From Eubacterium_G segne (lineage in GTDB: Bacteria > Bacillota > Clostridia > Lachnospirales > Lachnospiraceae), in the NCBI RefSeq assembly GCF_014287775.1, contig NZ_JACOOZ010000011.1, forward strand, positions 42,229 through 106,228: a stretch of DNA of 64,000 nt, given 5' to 3'. Of this stretch, positions 58,455 through 64,000 are shown piece by piece. Position numbers and translations under genes: made by a program. Each line of letters begins with the position of its first letter. Within the stretch, counting starts at the first letter, position 1. Under the pieces are notes generated by a model. The model searched no databases and had not been told where the DNA came from. It worked only from the letters and a program-made list of their open reading frames with translations.

Positions 58455-59512
58455 TTTTTTATCCTTTCTTTTATCGATAAAAACAATACCTCCATGGTAA
58501 TATCAAAATTAACATTTGATTTAATTCTGTTCCATGCCTGGTCTATTGATTTTAAAATAATATTTATATGAAAATATGATATTTTTTCTGACATTTCCAC
58601 AATTTCGTGATAATCATCCTGAAAAATAAGTTTTTCCGTATCTCCCGTAGCCTTGTACAAAAGTACATCCCTGAACCACGTTTGCATCAGCCCGAAATAA
58701 TCATCTATCTGATTTTTAAAACTGCCTGCTTCCTTAACCCTCTGGGTTATAATGTCCATTCCGCCTTTCTCTAAAGAAAGAAGTGTGCCTACCACCTGCT
58801 GCTTTAATTCCTTAAAATCCTCAGATGTAGCCAGCTTTATGGCTTTTCCCGGATTACCATTGGCAAAAACCGCTGCCACATTAGCCTCATAATTTCCAAT
58901 GCCATACTCAGACATTAACTGATTTCTAATGGTCTCTTCCTTTACCGGCCTTATGTTTAGCAGTACACATCTTGACAATATTGTTTGAAGAAACATATCT
59001 GCATTAGTTGTCAGCAAAATAATTATTGCATATTCCGGTGGCTCCTCAATGGTTTTTAACAGGGCATTTTGCGCCTGCACCGTCATTTTTTCACTATCAG
59101 GAACAATATAAATTTTGTATCTGCTACTATAGGGCTTTATATCAATATCATTGTTAATCTGGTCTCTTATTTCATCTACGCCTATACCTGATTTCTCGTG
59201 AGTTACATATTTTATGTCCGGCTGGTTTCCCGAATCTGTCTGGTGACAGGATTTACAATGTCCACAGGCAACTCCGGTAATTTTCTTCTTTTCCCCTGTG
59301 CCTTCTCCAAAATCAAACTGCATATTTCCATCAGCTGCATCAGGATTATTGGCTTCACATTGAAGTGCCTTGGCAAAATGAACTGCCAGCTTCATTTTTC
59401 CTGAACCTGCCTCACCATTTATAATATAGGCATGGGATATTTTTCCCATTTTTATGGCATTTTCAAAATGTTTAATTATATGGTTTTGTCCAAGAATCCT
59501 TCCTGACTCCAT
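58451..59512 (-). CDS. holB: DNA polymerase III subunit delta'
   Basis: A 353-residue AAA+ clamp-loader subunit. It shows the delta'/tau pattern: QNHIIKHFENAIKMGKISHA near residues 9-28, a P-loop-like GEAGSGKMKLAVHFAKAL near 34-51 in which methionine replaces the Ser/Thr after the lysine, the zinc cluster CGHCKSCHQTDSG near 83-95, NALLKTIEEPPEYAIIILLT near 146-165, and the SRC motif in TILSRCVLLNIRP near 176-188. The changed P-loop fits the non-hydrolysing role of delta'. A first cysteine of the zinc site lies in QCEANNPDA or nearby. The gene overlaps ricT by 4 bases and follows the guanylate-kinase-like gene after a 74-base gap. Confidence 0.92.
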   Translation of the reverse strand: MESGRILGQNHIIKHFENAIKMGKISHAYIINGEAGSGKMKLAVHFAKALQCEANNPDAADGNMQFDFGEGTGEKKKITGVACGHCKSCHQTDSGNQPDIKYVTHEKSGIGVDEIRDQINNDIDIKPYSSRYKIYIVPDSEKMTVQAQNALLKTIEEPPEYAIIILLTTNADMFLQTILSRCVLLNIRPVKEETIRNQLMSEYGIGNYEANVAAVFANGNPGKAIKLATSEDFKELKQQVVGTLLSLEKGGMDIITQRVKEAGSFKNQIDDYFGLMQTWFRDVLLYKATGDTEKLIFQDDYHEIVEMSEKISYFHINIILKSIDQAWNRIKSNVNFDITMEVLFLSIKERIKK

Positions 59513-59586
59513 ATTTCGCTCCTATCTTAAAAATGAATTTGCACATTAAGGTTTGAGCTAAATATTATCTGACACAAACCCACCTT

Positions 59587-60180
59587 TTATAATACCATAA
59601 AATCACGAATATCTTCAACTATCTCTTCTATGCATCTTTCCAGACTGTTATTTTCATATCTCTTTTTGATTCCCGCTTTTTTTATATTTTCCTCGCAAAA
59701 ATCTTCTTCATCTGCCAGAAATCTTCTGCAAAGCTCTGTATATTTAGGATTTTCCTGCTGTCTCTCCCTATTTACGGCTCTTGTCAGCCTTTCTCCTGTT
59801 TCCACTTCCACATAAATAGGAACAACTACCTCTTTTCCGTAGTATCTAACCATCTGCTCATAGGATTCCAGTGTTCCTATGTACAAATAATTTCCTTTTT
59901 CAAGATTAATCTGTCCGTCATCCACCGTAAAATAACTCCAAACTCCGTAAACAGTGTTGTAATCCCTGCACTCTATTACTTTTCCCTGATTTTTTAAAGC
60001 CTCAAGTTCCTCATTATTTACAAAAAAATACTCCACACCGTTAATTTCCCCTTCTCTCATGGGTCTTGTGGTGTAACCTGTTACAGTATTTAAATTTAAT
60101 TCCCTGTCTTCCTTTAACTTCTTAAAAATTGTATCCTTCCCGCTACAGCTTTTTCCCAACACAAAAAAAATCTTTGCCAT
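59587..60180 (-). CDS. Guanylate kinase-like protein
   Basis: A 197-residue P-loop kinase of the guanylate-kinase family. The P-loop is GKSCSGKDTIF near residues 9-19, followed by VTGYTTRPMREGEINGVEYF near 34-53, which is a divergent form of the GMP-binding SYTTRxPRxGE region, and YNTVYGVWSYFTVDDG near 75-90. The lid segment contains RLTRAVNRERQQENPKYTE. It probably phosphorylates GMP or a related nucleotide, but it differs from canonical Gmk enough that a second, true gmk may exist elsewhere. In B. subtilis the same operon position holds tmk. GAGGAAG precedes the ATG; the decarboxylase-family gene ends 16 bases upstream. Confidence 0.8.
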   Translation of the reverse strand: MAKIFFVLGKSCSGKDTIFKKLKEDRELNLNTVTGYTTRPMREGEINGVEYFFVNNEELEALKNQGKVIECRDYNTVYGVWSYFTVDDGQINLEKGNYLYIGTLESYEQMVRYYGKEVVVPIYVEVETGERLTRAVNRERQQENPKYTELCRRFLADEEDFCEENIKKAGIKKRYENNSLERCIEEIVEDIRDFMVL

Positions 60181-60196
60181 TTTACTTCCTCTTAAT

Positions 60197-61621
60197 CTAT
60201 TTAATAACCTTAATGTATTTATTTTCCATATCTGCTAATCCGTTAATGTTCATATTCATTTTCTTAAATTCTTTTACATGACTAATTAATTTATGGGAAA
60301 TAACTTCCCCCGGCACTAAAAGAGGGATTCCCGGTGGGTATAAATAAAGAAACTCCCCTGAAACTTTTCCCTGTGCCTCTTCTATTTTAACCGGTACACT
60401 TTCTGATTTCTGTGCCTCATAAACAGACATTGCCCTGTCATTTCTTGTAAGTTCAAATTCTGCTGCGTCACAGGTCTTTTCCTTATAACTAATACTGCTG
60501 TCTATTTCTTTCAAACTTTCATAAAGTCTTTGTATCTGGCTTAAATCATCACATATACCTGTAATTCCCAGAACATATTCCGGTGCTTCCATTTCCATTT
60601 CAAATCCATAGTGTTTCCTTAATATATCTGAAAGCCATTTTCCATCCCCTGCCTGTGCTTTTATGCATATTACCAGCTTTGTAGGATCCATATCATATAC
60701 GGAAAACTTTCCTACAATTTCCTTTCCCGGCACATAAAAGCTTTTTAATTTATTAACATTGCTTCTGAAATTATTAAGGGCTATTAACAATTTTCCCATG
60801 AAGTTATCACCATAATTTTCAATAACATCAATACACCTGTCAATAGATGCCATAAGCACATAGGAAGGGCTTGATGACTGGTAAATTCCCAGTGATTTCT
60901 CCACTTCTTCTTCTTTTACCCTGTTGCCACATTTGTGCAAAACCGCTGTCTGTGTCATGGACGGCAATGTTTTGTGAACACTTTCTATAACCAGGTCTGC
61001 CCCTAATTTGTACGCCGGTGTCGGAAGCTTATCACTTATTCTAAAATGTGCTCCATGAGCCTCATCAACAATTAACACCGCCCCGTATTTATGGGTAATT
61101 TCTGCTATTTTTTCAATATCAGATACTATCCCATCGTAGGTGGGGGATGTTATAACCACTGCCTTTGTGTCTTTGTTCTCCCTTAGCAGTTTTTCTAATA
61201 TTTCAGGATTATATCCTCCGTTTATTCCCAGTTCACTAACATATTCCGGATAAAAATATTCTCCTTTAAGATTTCTAATTGTCATGGCGTTATACACCGC
61301 TTTATGACAATTTCTTCCTATTATTATTTTATCCCCAATATCTGTCACTGCATTTATGGCAGCTAAAATTCCACAGGAACTTCCATTAATTAAAAACCAT
61401 GTTCTATCTGTTCCATAGTAGGACGCTGCCCTATCCATTGCCTCTTTTATAATGCCCTGAGGATGATGGAGATTATCAAAATCCACTATTTCAGTAATAT
61501 CAATATCGAAGGGATCCATTCCTGAAAGCATGCTGTCATTTCGCTTATGTCCCGGCATATGAAAGGGATATTTGCCATTTTTTCCGTATTCTATTAATTT
61601 ATCGTACAATATGTGACTCAT
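60197..61621 (-). CDS. Orn/Lys/Arg decarboxylase family PLP enzyme (YaaO/SpeA-like)
   Basis: A 474-residue PLP-dependent enzyme of fold type I, Orn/Lys/Arg decarboxylase major domain. Visible are MPGHKRNDSM near residues 23-32, DNLHHPQGIIKEAM near 49-62, FLINGSSCGILAAINAV near 76-92, the PLP aspartate in LIVDEAHGAHF near 183-193, and the Schiff-base lysine in IESVHKTLPSMTQTAVLH near 213-230. The C-terminal domain carries LYPPGIPLLVPGE near 427-439. Length and the missing N-terminal wing domain match the small B. subtilis YaaO type. It may make cadaverine, agmatine or putrescine; the substrate is not deducible. AAGGAAT precedes the ATG, and a Mrr-like gene lies 30 bases upstream. Confidence 0.9.
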   Translation of the reverse strand: MSHILYDKLIEYGKNGKYPFHMPGHKRNDSMLSGMDPFDIDITEIVDFDNLHHPQGIIKEAMDRAASYYGTDRTWFLINGSSCGILAAINAVTDIGDKIIIGRNCHKAVYNAMTIRNLKGEYFYPEYVSELGINGGYNPEILEKLLRENKDTKAVVITSPTYDGIVSDIEKIAEITHKYGAVLIVDEAHGAHFRISDKLPTPAYKLGADLVIESVHKTLPSMTQTAVLHKCGNRVKEEEVEKSLGIYQSSSPSYVLMASIDRCIDVIENYGDNFMGKLLIALNNFRSNVNKLKSFYVPGKEIVGKFSVYDMDPTKLVICIKAQAGDGKWLSDILRKHYGFEMEMEAPEYVLGITGICDDLSQIQRLYESLKEIDSSISYKEKTCDAAEFELTRNDRAMSVYEAQKSESVPVKIEEAQGKVSGEFLYLYPPGIPLLVPGEVISHKLISHVKEFKKMNMNINGLADMENKYIKVIK

Positions 61622-61651
61622 TTTCTATTCCTTTTTATAAGTAACTATACC

Positions 61652-62584
61652 TTATAGCTGAAAAAAGCTTATTTGCTTATTTGTATAATCGCCCCTGTTA
61701 AATCCTTCCACAAAAACTTCCATTGATATAAATATTTTACGTCCTTTTTTTGTAACATATGGAATATCCACGTTAAACACTACATGATCTCTTGTGTTGT
61801 TATCTTCCCTTTCCATAAGCTTCTCCAAAACCGCCACAGGCACTGAAAACTCTCCACTGCTCTCCATAAAATTAAGCTCAAAATTTGCCTCAAACTGGTT
61901 TTCACTTCGGTAAACACTGTCAATGTATACCTTGCCTATCTCTGAATTTTCCGCTTCCTCCAAAACCGGCTTAAGCCAATCCTTTTTTCCCATAATCATT
62001 ACCGGATATACTCCGTTTACAATTCCAATTACCGCCTCCGGCATAACTGATTCTTCCTCTACCTCTCTTTCGTACCCCTCTAACAATTCCTGTTTTGTAA
62101 TATTATTTATGGTAGATTCGCTTAACCCTGCCACGAAATTATCAATTTTTTTAAGTATAGGCTGCATAACTCCTATTCGCTCTAAGGACACCATAAATAT
62201 GTTGTGAGCCCATGCATATTCCTGTGCATCTCTTGAAAAAGCCGTGGCACTAAAAAAGCACCCCGAATAAGTATACCTATCCGGGATATTTTTTGCTTCG
62301 CCTTTTATGGTATAATTTTTTTCTGAAATATCAGCCATTATGCCACCAAAATCCCTTATATGATTTAACTCTACCCTGTTTTTGGCATAATATTTATACT
62401 GACATATAATTCGCACTGGATATAAAAATGCTGTTGGCACATTTATCCTACCATAGGCATGTATGTCATGGTATCCGCTACGCCCCGGAACCTCCTCCTC
62501 TATAATTGATATATACCTGCTATCCTGCAATAATTTTTTTACCTTTTCCTCGAAAATATATTCCCTTGCCTGATGTTCCTTCAT
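61652..62584 (-). CDS. PD-(D/E)XK (Mrr-like) endonuclease domain protein
   Basis: A 310-residue protein whose first 170 residues look like a restriction-endonuclease-like fold of Mrr type: an acidic helix FEEKVKKLLQDSRYISIIEE, YHDIHAYGRINVPTAFLYPV with a possible metal aspartate, the IICQYKYYAKNRVELNHIRD motif near residues 58-77 that resembles the Mrr QxK core and following helix, and GCFFSATAFSRDAQEYAWAH near 107-126, matching the late FTxxAxxYA segment. The C-terminal half is unknown, with strand-like GVYPVMIMGKKDWLKP. No methyltransferase or defence gene is nearby; the gene heads the housekeeping operon. A DNA-binding or methyl-specific nuclease role is an inference. GGAG precedes the ATG. 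Confidence 0.62.
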   Translation of the reverse strand: MKEHQAREYIFEEKVKKLLQDSRYISIIEEEVPGRSGYHDIHAYGRINVPTAFLYPVRIICQYKYYAKNRVELNHIRDFGGIMADISEKNYTIKGEAKNIPDRYTYSGCFFSATAFSRDAQEYAWAHNIFMVSLERIGVMQPILKKIDNFVAGLSESTINNITKQELLEGYEREVEEESVMPEAVIGIVNGVYPVMIMGKKDWLKPVLEEAENSEIGKVYIDSVYRSENQFEANFELNFMESSGEFSVPVAVLEKLMEREDNNTRDHVVFNVDIPYVTKKGRKIFISMEVFVEGFNRGDYTNKQISFFQL

Positions 62585-62729
62585 TCTTTTCTCCGTACCT
62601 GTATAACACTAATCGCTACTTTTGTTTTCACTTTATTCTACTATGATTTAGGAACATTATCAAACTAATATTGTTATACGTTTGTTTTTTCTTAAAATCT
62701 TAATAATTTGACAAACCTCCCTGAACTAT

Positions 62730-62757
62730 TTGCAATTGCAGATGTATGTGTTATAGT
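62730..62757 (+). promoter_or_regulatory. Putative promoter of the small membrane protein gene
   Basis: TTGCAA at 62730-62735 and TATAGT at 62752-62757 are separated by 16 bases. A perfect TTGACA lies at 62708-62713, further upstream, but its spacing to any -10 box is less convincing. Confidence 0.5.
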
Positions 62758-62781
62758 AAACTGAAGCAAAAACAGTAAAAA

Positions 62782-62818
62782 ATGTAATGCTTACGCGCGA
62801 TCTACACAGGCATTACAT
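62782..62818 (+). promoter_or_regulatory. 5' leader hairpin of the small membrane protein gene
   Basis: ATGTAATGC and GCATTACAT form a perfect 9-bp stem about 25 bases past the predicted -10 box. The 19-base loop is unusually GC-rich (TTACGCGCGATCTACACAG). It could be an attenuator, a protein-binding site or an RNA-stabilising structure; there is no long T tract. Confidence 0.5.
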
Positions 62819-62854
62819 TTATACAGTATATAAATTAGAAAAGAGGTAACAGAT

Positions 62855-63046
62855 TTGATTTATAAAAACGGATTACTAAGAATAATCATACCTATAATAT
62901 TTATCATATTAATTTTAGGTTCGTATTTTTATAAAAAAAAGATAGAACCTACACTAAATAATAAAAGTCTTTTGATAATTAGAACTAGTGTAGTTGTTTT
63001 GTGTTTGGTAGTAGCAGTTTGGACTTTTGGAAATATATTTCTTTAA
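62855..63046 (+). CDS. 63-residue membrane protein with TTG start
   Basis: A short protein with two predicted membrane helices: LLRIIIPIIFIILILGSYFY near residues 7-26 and LLIIRTSVVVLCLVVAVWTF near 39-58. A short charged loop (KKKIEPTLNNKS) joins them. The start codon is TTG with an AGAGG site 8 bases upstream, and the gene has a plausible promoter and a 5' leader hairpin, so it is probably expressed. I do not recognise its family. It is the only plus-strand gene in the last 9 kb and lies between the Mrr-like operon and the tRNA cluster. Confidence 0.55.
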   Translation: MIYKNGLLRIIIPIIFIILILGSYFYKKKIEPTLNNKSLLIIRTSVVVLCLVVAVWTFGNIFL

Positions 63047-63104
63047 CTAAAAAATGAAAATATATTAGAAACTTCATAAAGTATATTTTTTTCCATTATC
63101 ACAT

Positions 63105-63150
63105 AAAAAAAACAGAAAATACAAGATTCATAATAAATCAGTATTTCCTG
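63105..63150 (-). terminator. Terminator after the tRNA cluster
   Basis: On the minus strand CAGGAAATAC and GTATTTTCTG form a 10-bp stem with one wobble pair, followed by a TTTTTTT tract. It lies 20 bases beyond the 3' end of tRNA-Phe. Confidence 0.8.
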
Positions 63151-63170
63151 CTTATTTTTTTACATAAAAA

Positions 63171-63243
<73 letters not shown>

Positions 63244-63249
63244 ATTGAG

Positions 63250-63323
63250 TTGCGGGGATAGGATTTGAACCTATGACCTCCGGGTTATGAGCCCGGCGAG
63301 CTTCCAGACTGCTCCACCCCGCG
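63250..63323 (-). tRNA. Initiator tRNA-fMet (CAT)
   Basis: A 74-base tRNA with anticodon CAT. The first base pair of the acceptor stem is a C-A mismatch (CGCGGGG/CCCCGCA), and three G-C pairs end the anticodon stem, both typical of bacterial initiator tRNA. Confidence 0.93.
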
Positions 63324-63339
63324 ATATTTAATTAAATAA

Positions 63340-63421
63340 TGGGCAGAGGTGGATTCGAACCACCGAAGCAAGTTGCAGCAGATTTACAGTCTGTCCCCTT
63401 TGGCCACTCGGGAATCTGCCC
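63340..63421 (-). tRNA. tRNA-Tyr (GTA)
   Basis: An 82-base tRNA with a long variable arm, acceptor stem GGGCAGA/TCTGCCC, anticodon GTA and discriminator A. Confidence 0.95.
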
Positions 63422-63449
63422 ATCATAACTTAGAAATAATTTCTAAGAA

Positions 63450-63522
63450 AGCCGATGAACGGACTCGAACCGTTAACCTGCTGATTACAAATCAGCTGCT
63501 CTGCCAATTGAGCCACATCGGC
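63450..63522 (-). tRNA. tRNA-Thr (TGT)
   Basis: A 73-base tRNA with acceptor stem GCCGATG/CATCGGC, anticodon TGT and discriminator T. CCA is not encoded. Confidence 0.95.
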
Positions 63523-63558
63523 ATATTTAGTTTTAACCACAGTACTTAAAAGTACTAG

Positions 63559-63631
63559 TGGGACCTACAGGGCTCGAACCTGTGACCCCCTGCTTGTAAG
63601 GCAGATGCTCTCCCAGCTGAGCTAAGATCCC
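63559..63631 (-). tRNA. tRNA-Val (TAC)
   Basis: A 73-base tRNA with anticodon TAC, acceptor stem GGGATCT/AGGTCCC (including a wobble pair) and discriminator A. Confidence 0.95.
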
Positions 63632-63641
63632 AAATTTTTAG

Positions 63642-63691
63642 AAAAAATAAAGAGGATGAGAAAGCTAGCTTCTGTTGCTTTCAACCTCCTC
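63642..63691 (-). terminator. Terminator-like hairpin between tRNA-Asp and tRNA-Val
   Basis: On the minus strand GAGGAGGTTGAAAGC can pair with GCTTTCTCATCCTC apart from a small internal loop, followed by TTTATTTTTTC. It has the form of an intrinsic terminator or attenuator inside the tRNA cluster. Confidence 0.6.
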
Positions 63692-63712
63692 AGTATAACT
63701 TATATATACTAG

Positions 63713-63786
63713 CGACCCGGATGGGGTTCGAACCCACGACCTCCGCCGTGACAGGGCGGCGCTCTAACCAGCTGAGCCACCGGGCC
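63713..63786 (-). tRNA. tRNA-Asp (GTC)
   Basis: A 74-base tRNA with acceptor stem GGCCCGG/CCGGGTC, anticodon GTC and discriminator G. It lies about 120 bases downstream of the 23S rRNA 3' end. Confidence 0.95.
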
Positions 63787-63907
63787 AACAATTGTACTAT
63801 AACACAAAAAAGTCAAAAAGCCAAGCTTTTTCACTTTTTATTTATTGTACATTCAAAACTACATACTGAAATTTACATCCAGAGGATAACTCCTCTTCCT
63901 TCCTTTA

Positions 63908-64000
63908 TGGATAAGCCCTCGACCTATTAGTATCAGTCAGCTCCATGCATTACTGCACTTCCACCTCTGACCTATCAACCTCGTCGTCTTCAAGGGGTCT
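63908..64000 (-). rRNA. 3' end of 23S rRNA (partial)
   Basis: On the minus strand the sequence contains AGACCCCTTGAAGACGACGA, then the segment CTGACTGATACTAATAGG followed by TCGAGGGCTTATCC, which are the conserved last bases of bacterial 23S rRNA. The rest of the gene is outside the window. The exact 3' end is estimated from the terminal CTTATCC. Confidence 0.93.

Noticed and set aside
63840..63900. 5S rRNA fragment after 23S
   Set aside because: The stretch is AT-rich and shows no 5S core such as the conserved CGAAC loop region.

Overview
The window looks like chromosomal DNA from a low-GC Gram-positive bacterium of the class Clostridia, most likely a member of the Lachnospiraceae. This is inferred from AT-rich intergenic DNA, GGAGG-type ribosome binding sites, the paired glgC/glgD glycogen genes, spoVG, a DnaD/DnaI-type helicase-loader pair, the YhaO/YhaN nuclease pair, a teichoic-acid-type polymerase, and many secreted proteins carrying BIG2, FnIII, cohesin-like and discoidin modules. 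Species cannot be named from sequence reading alone.

Layout. 0-10 kb is housekeeping: pth with the start of a downstream gene, an acyltransferase on the other strand, spoVG, glgD, glgC, then murC, a DnaD-domain protein, a DnaI-like loader and prs. 10-14.4 kb holds an Rpn-type nuclease with an unusual leader and the YhaN/YhaO-like pair. 14.5-18.3 kb encodes surface proteins, one of them a broken cohesin-like gene. 18.4-22.7 kb holds glgB and an aconitase-family hydratase. 23-25 kb has a glycosyltransferase/acyltransferase pair. 25-29.3 kb is a run of small secreted or membrane proteins of unknown role. 29.5-30.2 kb is non-coding and repetitive: a six-unit array of about 74 bp per unit with exact spacing, a strong hairpin, and a 13-bp minisatellite. 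30.2-40 kb has a domain-permuted GH3 beta-glucosidase, a phenylacetate-CoA-ligase/ACT pair, pgi, and an operon with a polysaccharide-type ABC exporter, a TSCPD protein and mtnN. 40-45 kb is a two-component system (LytTR regulator and GHKL kinase) followed by a secreted metalloprotease and several secreted or lipoproteins; a pair of near-consensus LytTR sites lies between the two groups. 45-51.4 kb is a very large GH81 laminarinase. 51.7-53.4 kb is a CDP-glycerol glycerophosphotransferase. 53.4-62.6 kb is one long minus-strand gene run: a Mrr-like PD-(D/E)XK protein, an Orn/Lys/Arg-decarboxylase-family enzyme, a guanylate-kinase-like protein, holB, ricT, a tRNA1(Val)-type methyltransferase, rsmI, and then a DUF4430 protein and a terpene-cyclase-fold protein. 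63-64 kb has six tRNA genes and the 3' end of a 23S rRNA gene, all on the minus strand.

How the parts fit. Carbon storage (glgC, glgD, glgB, pgi) and beta-glucan use (GH81, GH3) suggest an organism that degrades laminarin or mixed beta-glucans and stores glycogen. The two-component system most likely controls the adjacent metalloprotease and secreted-protein operon. The terpene-cyclase-fold and DUF4430 pair resembles the two halves of transcobalamin/intrinsic factor, so a corrinoid-binding role is possible but unproven. The clearest unexplained signal is the evenly spaced CCNGG-box array at 29.5-29.95 kb.
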